Position numbers and translations under genes: made by a program. Positions 24,490 to 38,194 of a stretch of DNA of 64,000 bases are shown piece by piece; position 1 is the first letter of the stretch, and every line of letters begins with the position of its first letter. The stretch comes from Anaeramoeba ignava (lineage: Eukaryota > Metamonada > Anaeramoebidae), in NCBI GenBank assembly GCA_028826165.1, contig JAPDFW010000100.1, positions 1 to 64,000 on the forward strand. Reading direction: 5' to 3'. Below the pieces are notes generated by a model. That model did not search any database, was not told the DNA's origin, and saw only the letters and a list, made by a program, of their open reading frames with translations.

Positions 24490-25550
24490 AAATATTTTAA
24501 AATTATTTTTAATTAAATTTATTATAAAATAATAAATAAATTATAATTAAAAATTAAGTAAAATAATAAATAAAATATTTTAATTAATTTATTTAATTAA
24601 TTTTAATAATAATAATTTAATAATAATAATAAATTCATTTTTAAAATTATTTCTTAATTAAATTTATTACAAAATAATAAATAAATTATAATTAAAAAAT
24701 CAAGTAAAATAATAAATAAAATATTTTAATAAATTTATTTAATTATTTTTAATAATAATAATTTAATATTAATAATAAATTCATTTTTAAAATTATTTCT
24801 TAATTAAATTTATTATAAAATAATAAATAAATTATAATTAAAAATCAAATAAAAATAATAAATAAAATATTTTAATTAATTTATTTAATTATTTTTAATA
24901 ATAATAATTTAATAATAATAATAAATTCATTTTTAAAATTATTTCTTAATTAAATTTATTACAAAATAATAAATAAATTATAATTAAAAATTAAATAAAA
25001 TAATAAATAAAATATTTTTAATAAATTTATTTAATTAATATTAATAATAATAATTTAATATTAATAATAAATTCATTTTTAAAATTATTTCTTAATTAAA
25101 TTTATTACAAAATAATAAATAAATTATAATTAAAAATTAAATAAAATAATAAATAAAATATTTTAATAAATTTATTTAATTAATTTTAATAATAATAATT
25201 TAATATTAATAATAAATTCATTTTTAAAATTATTTTTAATTAAATTTATTATAAAATAATAAATAAATTATAATTAAAAATTAAATAGAATAATAAATAA
25301 AATATTTTAATTAATTTAATTAATTAATTTTAATAATAATAATTTAATATTAATAATAAATTCATTTTTAAAATTATTTCTTAATTAAATTTATTACAAA
25401 ATAATAAATAAATTATAATTAAAAATTAAATAAAATAATAAATAAAATATTTTAATTAATTTAATTAATTATTTTTAATAATAATAATTTAATAATAATA
25501 ATAAATTCATTTTTAAAATTATTTTTTAATTAAATTTATTAATTTATTTT
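24490..25550. repeat. ~145-bp satellite, unit 2 spacer
   Basis: About seven tandem monomers. The TTCATTTTTAAAATTATTT landmark falls at 24634, 24780, 24926, 25072, 25217, 25361 and 25506, so the period is 144-146 bp. Confidence 0.9.
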
Positions 25551-28500
25551 TAATAATTAAATTAAGAAATAAAAAGGATTTTTTGTTGATTAAAATAATT
25601 TTTGTTTTTTTTTGTTTTTAAGAAATAAATAAATAAATAAAGAAATAAAATTAATTTTATTTTCAATTTTTCCAATTTCTTTTTTATTTTTATTTTATTT
25701 ATTATTTTATTTAGAATTAAATTGTGAAAAATAAAGAAAAGAAGAAAGAAAATTAATTTTTTTTTCTTTTTGGGAATATTTTTTGTTTTGTTATTTTAAA
25801 TTAAGAAGAAAAAAGAAAAAAAGAATTAAAATTAAAAATTGTTTTTGTTTTTATTTTTGTTTTAATTTAATAAATAATTTCAAATTTAATTTATTATTTT
25901 GTAATAAATTTAATTAAAAATAATTTAATTTATTTATTTATTTATTTATTTCTAAAATTAATTAATTAATTAAATAATTAATATTTCTCTTTTTTATTTA
26001 TTTTTATTTTTATTTTTATTTTTAAATTTGGAAAATAAATTTAAATTGATTTATGTTTATTTTCTTTTTGATTTTTTGATTTTTTGGATTTTTTGGAAAT
26101 TAAAAAATTTTGAATAAGTAAATAAATAATTAAATAATTTATTCTTCTTTCTTTCTTTTCTTTCTTTTTCTAAAATATTCTTTCAATTAAAATAATAATA
26201 ATTTAAATTTATTTGAATAAATTAATAAATATAATTTAATTTATGTAAAAAAAAACAAAAGAGAAATTATTATTTTTATTTTTATTTTTATTTTTGAAAT
26301 TATTTAAAAAAAAATATTTAGAGAATAAGATAAATTAAGAGAAAATTTATAAAATGAAATAATTTATAAATAAAATATTATTTAAATTTAATTTAAAATT
26401 TATTTATAATTTAATTAAATAAAATGAAAGAAATTATTCTTAATTATTCTTTTTTTTCAATAATAATTAAGAAATAATAAATAATAAAAACTTATAAATT
26501 AGAACTTTTTTGTTTTTTTATTTGTTTCTTTCTTTTGATTATTTATCAAAACAAAAATATAATTTTTTTTTCTAAATTCAAATCTTTTAAAAAAAAGAAA
26601 AAATTTTTTTTGTATATTTAAAATTTATATTAATTTTTGAATATAAAAATTAAGAATATAAATTTGAAAATTATTTATATTCTTTATATAAAATAAAATT
26701 TATTTAATTAATAATTTATTCTTATTCTTAAAATTATTATTTTATATTTAAAAACAATTTTAACAAATTTTTTCTTTTTTTATAATTTAAATTTTATTTA
26801 TTCTTTTTCTAATTTTTTTTTCTTTTCAATTTCTTGAATTAAAATTTATTTTATTTTATTTTATTTTATTATAAATTAATTAATAATTTTAATTATTTTT
26901 TTTCAATTTAATCTTATTTTTATATTTGAAAATTATTATTTCTGATTATTAAATTATTTATATTATTTTAATTAAATTCAAAATCTTCTTCTTCTTCTTT
27001 TCTTTTTTCATAATTTGAATTATTTCAAATTTTTTCTTCAATTAAATTTTAATTATTTTCTTTTAAATAATTTTTTTTTTTCTAAATTAATTAGAAACAA
27101 AACAAAACAAAACAAAACAAAACAAAACAAATTTATTTATTTATATTTATATTTATATTTATATTAAAGATAATTAAAAAATAAATAAAAGAAATAAGAA
27201 GATACAAAATATGAAATATAATCACAATATTTAATGTAAAATATTATCTTAGAAAATAAATAATATTTAATTTGAAAAATAAAAATAAACAATAAATAAG
27301 TTTTTGATATGAAATTTACAAGAAATCTAAAAATATCTTTAATTATTCCAAATAAAATAAATAATAATTCTCTCTAAAAAAAAAAGAAATTAAATTATTT
27401 TCAAAAAAAAAAAAAGAATTTAAGAAAGATTTATAGATAAAAATAATTATTAAAAATATTTATTAATTAATTAAATAAAAATAATTTATAAAATATAAGA
27501 AAAATCAAAATCAAAATCAAAAAAAAAAGAATTTTATTTATTTATTTTTATTGTAAATATAATAATAATAAATAAGAAATTTAAATAATAAAATAAAATA
27601 TAAATTATATTCAAAGAAATAAATAAAGAAGAATTCTTTAATTTTATTTATAAATTTTTATTTATAATAAACATAAAAAAAATTAATTAAATAAAATAAA
27701 ATAACAAGAAAATATTATTAGAAAAAAAAGTAAAATTGATTTCAAAATAATATTTTTGAAATTATATTATTATTTATTATTTAAATATTAAGAGAATAAA
27801 ATTCTTGAAAATGAAGAAAATTAAATAATTATAGAAAGAAAATCAAGTTAATAATATAAATAATTAGAAGAAACAAAATAATCATAAATAATAAAATTAA
27901 AATTAATTCCAAAATAATCAATTAGAAACAAAATAAATAAATAAATAAATTTAAATTATGAAAATTAAATAAAATCAAAATCAAAAACTTAATAATATTA
28001 GAAAATAAAAAAATAAAGAATATAAATAATTAATTCAAAAAGAAAAAGAAAAATAAGAAAATTTTTAATATAAATCAATTTTATAATTAAAATTAAATTC
28101 AAAATTATTGAAAAAAAAGGAGAATTTAAATATAAGATAAATTAAATTCTTTTTTTTCTTTTTTTTTGAAATTTATAATTTAGAAAATTATTATTAATAA
28201 TAAAATAAGAATTAATAATTTAAGAGATATAAATTTCTTAATTTTATTTTGTTTTTATTTTAAACAAATATAAATAAAAATAAAAATAATTTTAAATAAT
28301 ATTTTTCAAATAAATTAAAATCAAAAATTTAAATTTAAATTTAATTTATTTTTCTTTGATTTAAATTTGATAAAATAAACATTAAATTATTTTCAAAAAA
28401 AAAAAGAATTTAATTTTCTTTTTTTTTCTTTTTCTTTTCAAAATTATCAAAATAAGGAAATATAATTAAGAAGAAAAATATCAAGAATAAATTTATTTAA

Positions 28501-29419
28501 GAAATTAAATTAATTTAAATTAAATAAAATAAAATAAAATTAATTATTTTAGAAAAGATATATTAATATCAAGAATAAGTTTATTTTTTAATTAATTTTA
28601 ATATAAATAATTTAAATTTTGATAATTTAAAAATGAATAAAAAATAAATAATATTTTTTTTTCAAAAGAAGAATAAATAATATTTTTTATTTTATTTTCT
28701 TATTTTCCTTATAAAAAAAAAAACAAATAAATGAATAATAAATTTTCTCCTTAAAAAAAAAAAAGATAAAAAAATCAAAAATTAACACAATAAAATCTTC
28801 TTTTTAAAATTTCAAAATTTCAAAAATTCAAAATAATTAATAAATTGAAATAATAATAAAATTTTCAATTAAAAAACAAAAAAATAAAAATAAATATGTA
28901 TTCTCTTTAATTTCATAAAAATATAAAATTATTCAAAAAAAAAATATTCTTTTATTCAATAAATAAATGAAAATAAATTTAAAATATAAAATTTATTTAT
29001 TTATTTAAATTATATTTGAAATATTTAATTAAAAAGAAAAAAAAGAAAAATATTATTATAAAAATATAAATTAAAAATCCAAAAATTCAAAAATTCAAAA
29101 TTAAATTTAAATATAAATTAAAAAGAAGAAAATATTTCTAAAAAAATTTGGAAAATTTAAATAAATAATTTGAAAAAAAAAGAAGAAAGAAAAGAAATTA
29201 ATAAGAATAATTAAATAAATCAAGAGAAAAAAAAGAAATGAAAATAAAAATATTTTTACTTTCCAATTTAATTTAATTTAATTTAAAAATAAAAATATTT
29301 ACAAATAATAAATAAGATAAATATGAATAAATAAGATAAATATTGATAAATTATTTCTAAAAATCAAAATTTTTTGTAAAAATATTTTTATTTTATTCAA
29401 AAAGAAAAAAAAATTTATT

Positions 29420-29875
29420 AATTAAATCAATAATATAAAATGATATCAATTAATGAATATATTTTATAAATATTTATTTATATTAATTAAATAATTTATT
29501 AATTAAATAATAATATAATTTTGTTTTTAATTTTTTTTAAATTTTTGAAAATAAATTAAATATTTTATATTTATTAATAAAATAAAATAAAATAAAATAA
29601 ATCAATAATAAATAAATAATATAAAATGATATCAATTAATAAATATATTTTATAAATATTTATTTATATTTATTAAATAATTTATTAATTAAATAATAAT
29701 ATAATTTTGTTTTAATTTTTTTTAAATTTTTGAAAATAAATTAAATATTTTATAATTATCAATAAATAAAATAAATAAATCAATAATAAATAAATAATAT
29801 AAAATGATATCAATTAATGAATATATTTTATGAATATTTATAAATATTTATTAAATAATTTATTAATTTATTTTA
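29420..29875. repeat. ~182-bp repeat, three copies, unit 2 spacer
   Basis: The landmark ATAAAATGATATCAATTAAT occurs three times at spacings of about 186 and 180 bp. Other units have two copies. Confidence 0.7.
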
Positions 29876-30234
29876 CATTTAAAATTGAAAAAAAAGAATA
29901 AGAATGAAAATATTAATAAATTTAAAAATATTGGAAATGAGAATAAAAATAAACTATTATAAACAAAGAATTAAATTAAAAATAAAAATAAAAGTGATAA
30001 ATTTCAAAATTTGAAATGATAAATAATTTTTTTTTGATTAATTTATTCTTAATATTCCTTAAAGAAGATATTTACAATCTAATAAAAAAAAACCAAAAAT
30101 AAAAATAAAAATAAAAATAAAAATAAAAATAAAAATAAAAATAAAAATAAAAGAAGATTTGATTTTGTTTTTTTTTAATTTAAAATAATTTTATTTAATA
30201 AAAAAAAAGAAAAAAAAATAATTAGAATTGTTTT

Positions 30235-31150
30235 ATATTCCAAATTAAAATCAAAATTAAAATTAAATTAAATCAAAATTAAATCAAAATCAAAATCAAA
30301 ATCAAATCAAAATTAAATCAAAATTAAATCAAAATTAAATCAAAATTAAAATTAAAATTAAATCAAAATTAAAATTAAAATTAAATTAAATTAAATCAAA
30401 TCAAAATTAAAATTAAAATCAAATCAAATTAAATTAAATCAAAATCAAAATTAAATTAAAATTAAATCAAATCAAAATTAAATCAAAATCAAAATTAAAT
30501 TAAATTAAATTAAAATCAAATCAAAATTAAATCAAAATTAAATCAAAATTAAATCAAAATCAAAATCAAAATAAATTAAATCAAAATTAAATCAAAATTA
30601 AATTAAAATTAAATCAAAATTAAATCAAAATTAAATCAAATCAAAATTAAATCAAAATCAAAATTAAATTAAATTAAATTAAAATCAAATCAAAATTAAA
30701 TCAAAATTAAATCAAAATTAAAATTAAATCAAAATTAAATCAAAATTAAATTAAATCAAAATTAAATCAAAATTAAATCAAATCAAAATCAAAATTAAAT
30801 CAAAATTAAATTAAATCAAAATTAAATTAAATCAAAATTAAATTAAATCAAAATTAAATTAAATTAAATTAAATCAAAATTAAATTAAATCAAAATCAAA
30901 TTAAAATTAAATCAAAATTAAATTAAATCAAAATTAAATCAAAATTAAATCAAATCAAAATCAAATTAAAATTAAATCAAAATCAAAATCAAATCAAAAT
31001 TAAATCAAAATTAAATTAAATCAAAATTAAATTAAATTAAAATTAAATTAAATCAAAATTAAATCAAATTAAATCAAAATTAAAATTAAATCAAAATTAA
31101 ATTAAATTAAATTAAATCAAATTAAATCAAAATTAAATTAAATTAAATTA
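30235..31150. repeat. ATCAAA/ATTAAA array, unit 2 spacer
   Basis: About 0.9 kb of AAATC, AAATT and AAAATC words. No G was noticed on the plus strand across the tract. It is preceded by an AAAAT array (about 30091-30152) and closed by the conserved AAAAATATTTCCCAAAAAG. Confidence 0.9.
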
Positions 31151-31701
31151 AAAAATATTTCCCAAAAAGAAAAAATTAATTATTTCTTTTATTTTTTTTA
31201 TTTAATTATTTATATTTTTTTTGATTAAATTTAAGAAATAAAAAAGATGAAAAGAAAAAAAAAACCAAAAATTTAATTTTGATTTTTATTTTGAAATTAT
31301 TATTTATTTTTGATAATTTAAATTAAAAATTTTTTTTTAAAATTAAATTAAAAAATAATCAATTCAAAATTTTTATTAAAAAAATAAAAATAAAAAAAAA
31401 GGAATAAATTTAAAATTTGAAATTTTGAAATTTTAATAATTTAATTTTATTTATAAATTTTTGAATTTTTATAATTTTTAAGAATAAATTAATAAAACAA
31501 AACAAAATAATTTTAATTTTAATTTTAATTTTTCTTTCCATTTTTTTTTAAAAATAAAAATTAAAAAAGATTAAAAAAAGAAAAAAAAAGGAATTTGATT
31601 TATTTTTATTCAATTTAAATTAAACAATTAAAATTTAATTTTTCAAATAAATAAAAAAATATTAAATATTAAAATAAATAAAATAAATAATCAATGTCAA
31701 T

Positions 31702-34700
31702 TTAAAATAAAAAAAAAGTGGAATAAATAAATTTAAATAAAATTAAATTAAAATAAATTTGATCAAAAAATAAAAAAGAAATAAAAATAAATATCGATAT
31801 TTTGCTTGATGGACTGTTTAAACGGAATAAAGTAGATTCTTGTTCAGTTTTTTCAACTTCATCTTTTATTAATTCCTCAATTAGCTTCTTGAACAAATTA
31901 TTATGAACAGCTAAATAAGTAACAGCTCTACAAACAGAATCCATATCATATACTTTGACAACTTTCAACATCCCACTAATAAATCTTAAACTATCTGCTG
32001 TAGTAAAAATCAATTCTTCAAGATCTCGAATCGATTCCATTTTCTTGGCATTTTCACCTTTAAATTGCAAATTATACAATTTCTCTCCATAAACGTAAGG
32101 CCCAAAATCATCAGGAGGAGGTGGTGCTTTTACTTCGTTTTTCTTTCTTCTCACAACCAAAACCACCAAAACAACAATCAAAACCAATCCAAATCCTCCA
32201 ACACTTGCTCCAACAGCAATAGGAATCGTGTTGTTTACATTGTTGCTTGTTGTTTGTTGCGGAACAGAAATCTCATACTTCACCAAATAGAAATCTTCTG
32301 GCTTCTCTGTATTCGTCAAATTCACAACCAAATAATCAGTCTGCGCTCCTTCATTCCCTTCATTCGTTATGATCGTGAAGTTTGCTAATTGCTCATCAAT
32401 TTCCTTCTTGCTTCCGTTCAACACCTTGTTTTGCGTCTCGTTGAAACTTGATGATTTCATCTCAAATACTGTTAATGAAAGTCTTATTATAAGTTCTGTT
32501 TCGTCAGGATCAAAAATATCAAACGAAATCATGAATTGGTTTCCTTGATAAATGAATTCTTTGTTGTTGTTTTTGTTTTCACAATCATCATAGCAAATTG
32601 CTTGAATTGTTGATTGATGATAAGTTTTTGTAATATCAAAAACAATTGTGAAGTTTTTAACTGCTTCTTCATTCTTCATCATAAAACTCAATTCCAATGG
32701 ATAAAAATAGTAAAGTGGTGCTCTGATATAAACCAACAAAGGATTCGCTTCATTGATTGATGTTCCATCTCCTTTTGTGATTACATCCCCAATAGAAATA
32801 TCACTGTTGTTTACTCGTATACTTGAATTTGAAATATTCTCTCCAATCCATACAATTTCCCAAATAGAACTTAAATTTCCTGAAAATAAATCTGTAAATG
32901 TAAGATTGATTGGTGAATAATCATCTTCAGTTATGTTCCCTTCTCCTTTATTCATTTCAAGATTAGATGAATTAAGTTTCAATGTGATTTGATTTGTTCT
33001 TGAATATCCACTATCTGATCCTAATGTTAGATTAAAAGAAATATCTGGAGAATTATCATTGTTTTGAGATGTCATAATATAATCAAATGTAAGATTTCCT
33101 GAATTTGAAGCAGAAGAAATATTAGATGTAATCCCATTCGAAACAAGTTTTCCATTATAATAAATGATTCCATTCGTGATAGGTGATGATATTGTGAAAT
33201 TAATAACATTATTTCCTTTTCCATCTTTATAATCTATCGCAAAACTTTGATTTTCTAAACTTGATAAATTTAATTCAAAATAAAAAGGATAAAATCCAGG
33301 ACCTCCTGTTACATTTCTAACATCAATTATCAACTCAGATTGATGTTTCCATGATGATTTATAATTCAAATCAACAAAAGTAATTGTATATCCAAACAAA
33401 CATTGAACACTTTGATTTGGTTGAATTGGAGCTAAAATATTAATTTTTGAAGAATTAATTGGCAAAGTATAATTAAGTTTAATTTGATCACCTGAATCTG
33501 CTGAATACAAATTACAATAATAATATGAAGAATTTGAATTATTTGAAGTTATACTAATTTCATAAATTGAAGAATTTGATAAAAGATAAAAATCATTAAA
33601 ATCAAATAATGAATATTGACTATCATTTAATGTAAGTGTATTTCTTGATTGATTAAACCAAGCAGGAATTCCAGCTTCATAATTTCCTTTAATTTCTTCA
33701 CTTGTTAATATTCTTTCATAACTTCCTACATAATAAACCAAATGTTCAAATTGTAAAGTATCCATTGGAAAAACATTTTGAAAACTATGAGAAAGATTTC
33801 CAAAACCAATTTTAATATTATTAAGATAAACAGATTGATTTCCAATTTCCCAATTTACAATTAAATGATAATAATCTCCATTTGATAAATCAGGTGTTAA
33901 TACTGTAAATTCTTCATTAAAAATTCCTCTATAATAAATTCCAATTATAAGAGAAGAAGTATTTGAACCTATTGAAATTACTGGATAATAACTTCCTCTA
34001 AAAGATGCTTTATCATCAATCAAAATATTATTAGATTGATTAATATTTGAAAACCAAATCTCAATTGAAAAAGAAGAAGAACTCAAATTAAGATTAACTG
34101 CAGTAACTTGAGATCCAGTTGAAGATTCAATTCCTTTTTTTTTTAAAATTAAAATTAAAATTAAAATTAAAATTAAAATTAAAATTAAAATTAAAATTAA
34201 AATCAAAATTAAAATTTAAAATTAAAATTAAATTAAAATTAAAATTAAAATTAAAAATTAAAATTAAAATTTAAAATTAAAATTAAAATTAAAATTAAAA
34301 TTAAAATTAAAATTAAAATTAAAATTAAAATTAAAAATTAAAATTAAAAATTAAAATTAAAATTAAAATTAAAATTAAAATTAAAATTAAAATTAAAATT
34401 AAAATTAAAATTAAAATTAAAATTAAAATTAAAATTAAAATTAAAATTAAAATTAAAATTAAAATTAAAATTAAAATTAAAATTAAAATTAAAATTAAAA
34501 TTAAAATTAAAATTAAAAATTAAAATTTAAATTAAAATTAAAATTAAAATTAAAATTAAAAATCCAAAAAAAAATAAGAGAAAAATTTGGAAAAAAATTT
34601 AAAATTAAAATTAAAATTACCTGTATGAGTAACATTATTTTCAATATACCACCAAGTTGAATTTTGAGTTTTAACAGTTACATTTACTTCAGATCCATCA

Positions 34701-34858
34701 GCAAGAAAACAAGGAATTAAATTTCCAGAATATTGATTTTGAAAAGTAAATGAAAAATTAGAAGGAATTACTCTTGAACAAAATGAATTTGATAAAAGAA
34801 AAAAAATAAAACAAATTGAAAAAGAAAAAGAAAAAGAAAAAAGATTAAATTTAATCAT
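31702..34858 (-). CDS. Unit 3 gene B: laminin-G-like receptor with truncated RasGAP domain
   Basis: Two exons, 34858-34621 and 34133-31702, with a 487-bp repeat-filled intron, encode 889 aa, the same length as unit 2. Layout is the same: signal peptide, laminin-G-like domain, cadherin-like segments, transmembrane helix TIPIAVGASVGGFGLVLIVV, RasGAP start. The arginine finger is kept (R codon at 31822-31824). The protein leaves the RasGAP family at the same residue as unit 2, so the truncation predates the separation of these units or was spread by conversion. Differences from unit 2 cluster in the laminin-G-like region (33893-34040) and near the end of the first exon; the rest is almost identical. 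It probably binds something at the cell surface, and GAP activity is unlikely. Confidence 0.85.
34134..34620. repeat. AATTAA-type repeat filling the gene B intron, unit 3
   Basis: This 487-bp intron is almost all AAATTA hexamers, the longest fully bounded example in the window. Confidence 0.85.
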
Positions 34859-35788
34859 TTCTTTTTTTTGATTGATTAATTGATTGATTAATTGATTAAT
34901 TGAAAAATTAAATCAAAAAAAATCCAAAAAAATTTTTCAAATGAAAAATTAAAAAAAAAAAAGTGAAAAATCAAAATTAAAAAAAAATTTTTTTTTATTT
35001 TAAAAAAATCTCAATAAAAATAAATTAAAAATAAATTAAAAAAAAAAAGCAAATTTATTTTTAATTTAAATTTGACTTTGATTTTAATTTTAAATTTTAA
35101 TTTTAATTTAAATGTGGTTTTTAATCAATAAAATAAAAATAAAAAATCCAAAAAAAAAAATTAAATAAAATTAAAATAAGGCAAAATAAAAATCCAAAAA
35201 TTTTTAATTTAAATTTTTAATTTAAAATAAAAATAAATTTAAAATTTGATCTCTTTTTGATTTTTAAATTAAATTAAAAAATAAATTAAATTAAAAAATT
35301 TAAATTAAATTAAAATAAATTAAATTTTGAATTAAATTAAATTAAATTAAATTAAATTAAATTAAATTAAATTAAATTAAATTAAATTAAATTAAATTAG
35401 ATTAAATTAAATTAAATTAAATAAAATTAAAATCAAATTAAATTAAAATTAAATTAAATTAGATCTGATCTTTTTTCTTTTTTTTTTCTTTTTTTATTTT
35501 GATTGTTTGAATTATTTTTATTTTTTTATTTTTTTTGGATTTAAAATTAAATTAAAAATTAAAAATTAAAAAGAAAATAAAAAGATTTTTTGTTTTTGTT
35601 TTTGTTTTTATTTTTTATTTTTGAAATTCATTCAATTGAAAAAAAGAAAAAGAAAAAGAAAAGAAAAGAAAAAAAAATATTTTCCTTTTTTCTTTTTGAT
35701 TGATTAATTGATTGATTAATTAATTAATTGATTGATTAATTGATTGATTGATTGATTGATTAATTGATTAATTGATTGATTAATTGAT
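34859..35788. other. Interval between genes A and B, unit 3 (no gene)
   Basis: 930 bp of non-coding DNA with the same blocks as unit 2: TTGATTAA-type repeats at both ends, an AATTA array at about 35328-35402, and A/G-rich runs near 35640-35675. Confidence 0.65.
35328..35402. repeat. AATTA pentamer microsatellite, unit 3
   Basis: Counterpart of the arrays at 18846-18940 and 52510-52612. Confidence 0.8.
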
Positions 35789-37736
35789 TCAGAAAAAAAG
35801 AAAAAAAGAAAAAAAGAAAATTGAAATTGAAATTGAAAGAGAATTGAAAAGAAAAGAAGGTGAATTAGAAAAAGGTGAATTTGGAATTGAGATATTAAGT
35901 GTTGCAGTTGTTGAATAATAAATTGTTGAATTGATTTCTTCATAAATTGAATAATTAATTGTAATTATTGTTTCTTTACCTCCAAGAATATAAATCATTT
36001 TAGAATTTTGAGGTAATGTTGAGCCAGTTTTAATAGTAGTATATCCTTCTGAATCTGAATAGAAATTTGCACCATTTGCTTCTAAAATATTCTCAATTAT
36101 TACAGTGAAATTATATTGTTTTAAAATACTTTCACATTCAAGTTCAATTCCTTCAATTTTTCCAGTTTCTAAATTTACTTTTTGATTATTAACTTGAAAT
36201 TTTGAATTATAATATTTTCATTACAATTTGTTGAATTTTTTCCTCTATTATTTGTAACAAAATATGAAAAATTAATTAATTGTTGAGATGAATGATTTAA
36301 ATTTTCTTCATATTCATAAATAACACTCCAATTATCAAAAGATCTATAATCAATAATAGTATTATTTGAAATAATTTTTGAACCTTTAGTTTGATTTGAA
36401 AGAATTTGATAAATTGATCCATTTAAAGGAATTGAATTAATTATTGCATTATCAAGACTTGAATATTGATCATTTCCAATTAAAGAAATTTGACAAGATT
36501 TATCAATATTAATACAATAAGTTGATAAAGAAGAACAATATGGATTTGGATGATTGATTGAAACATTAAATTGAATTGAATAAGGAGGATTTGGAAATGT
36601 TGAAAAATTATTAGTTTTATCAAAAAGTGAAATATTCCATTTAGTAATATAAGAATCATGATAAAGATTTCCTTCAAAAAGAAATTGAGAAGATAAATTA
36701 ACAATTAATTCTTGTTCAATATAAATCAAATTTGTTTTTATTCCATCAAAAAATGTGTAAATATATCCATAATTTGGTTCAAAAATATCAATTGTTTTCA
36801 ATATAAATGTATCATTTGTTTCATTTGTAAAAGATTCAAGACTAATAATATCTATTTATTTTATTTTCAAAAAATTATTTTTAATTCAAATTTAAATTCA
36901 AATTCAAATTCCAAAAAAATAAAAATAAAAATACCTTTTAATTGAAAAGTTTTGTTTGTTTGAATATTTAATGAATTAATTAAAATTGATGGAGGAGCAG
37001 GAGGTGGTCCATTATTAAATCTACTTAAAATATATGAAGATGAAAGTTCACTTCCATAAACTCCTAAATACATAAATCTTGTGTATACATAAACAGCAGT
37101 TCCTAGATTTTCATTTCCAGTTATTGTTAAATAATTATTCCCATCAGAATGAATAATTGAATTAATCAAAGTTCCATTATAATAAGTTGAAAAATTTCCA
37201 TTTTTTTTATAAGTAAAAACAATATGATTTAAGAATCCAAATGATGAAATATTGGAATAAAGAATTTTTGGGTTTTGATTTTGATCATAAATCCAAATTT
37301 GAATTTGAGGAGGAGATTGAGATGTATCAGTTCCTGCCACAAAAAACCAATCTCCTGAAAGAATTTCAAATAGAGTATAACCTGAATTATTTTCAGGAGG
37401 TTGAAGAAACCAAAATTCCAAAGAAGCTTGCTCAGTATATGAAGTTGAATTTAATCCACATCCTTGAGTTAAATCAGAACAATTACAATATATTGAATTG
37501 CTCAAAATAGGATAAGTTTGAGTCATATTAACACCAGAACTAAAAAGTGAAGGATAAAGCCAATTTCCAGAAACACCAGAGAAAAAGAAAGTTTGATCAG
37601 GTAAAGAAGCAGCAATATCACCTTTTCCTTCATTAAATTTAAATTCAAATTGTTTATTAACTTGAGATAATCTAATTTCAATTAAAAAAATCAAAAAAAT
37701 AAATTGAAAAAGATTAAATTTAAAATTATTTGCCAT
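35789..37736 (-). pseudogene. Unit 3 gene A: laminin-G-like surface protein broken by a 4-bp deletion
   Basis: The first exon (37736-36935) and 83-bp intron (36852-36934) are intact and the splice sites match the other copies. The second exon (36851-35789) is 1063 bp long against 1067 bp in units 2 and 4. Four bases are missing near 36197, where other copies read TTGAAGAAAATTTTG on the plus strand. The frame shifts after IIIQNF and ends a few codons later at 36175, giving a product of about 490 aa without the last ~145 residues or hydrophobic tail. A shortened protein would lack the presumed membrane anchor and could be secreted. Apart from this deletion the remaining exon length is preserved, so the lesion is recent, or a consensus error in a homopolymer-rich spot. 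Unit 1 has the same gap, which favours a real variant. Confidence 0.8.
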
Positions 37737-37920
37737 TTTTGTTTTGTTTGTTTTGTTTTTTTGATTAATTAAAATTTGTTTTTTGTTTTGGAAAAGAAAA
37801 AAAAAATGGATTTTTTAATTTAAAACATTTTTTTTTTCTTAAAAACTCATTAATTAATTAGTCATTTTATTTTAATTTTATTTTTATTTTAATATTATTT
37901 AATATTTTTTAATTTAATTA

Positions 37921-37980
37921 AAAAATATATAAAAAAATGGTAAATTTAATCAAATCAAGATCAAATCAAGATCAAATTTA
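37921..37980 (-). promoter_or_regulatory. Conserved upstream block of gene A, unit 3
   Basis: Same TATATA stretch and GATCAAATCAA tandem words as the other units, about 185-245 bp upstream of the gene A start. Confidence 0.45.
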
Positions 37981-38194
37981 AAACAAAATTTAAAATTAAA
38001 AACAAAAACAAAACAAAATTCAAACAAAAAAAAATTTTTTTTTTTCAATATAAAATTTAATTTTGATCAATAAATAAATTAAATAAATTAATTAAATAAA
38101 AGAAAAATTATTTTAAATTTAATTTTTAAATAAAAAAGAAAAAGAAATTAAAATTGCTTTTTTTTTGGATTTTATTTTTTTTTGTTTGAAATTT

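Larger units (their letters stand above)
21227..31701. other. Spacer of unit 2 (no gene)
   Basis: About 10.5 kb with the same order of blocks as the other spacers. No credible coding sequence, tRNA-like or rRNA-like segment was seen on either strand. Repeats inside are listed separately; the remainder is A/T-rich DNA with homopolymers. Confidence 0.85.

Noticed and set aside
24490-25550. Regularly spaced repeats as a possible CRISPR array
   Set aside because: Monomers are contiguous with no unique spacers, are about 145 bp long, and the context is eukaryotic.
36480-36945. Overlapping small frames on both strands within gene A of unit 3 (36480-36704, 36712-36945, 37241-37510) and 53630-53854 in unit 4
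   Set aside because: Shadow frames of gene A exons with no independent support.
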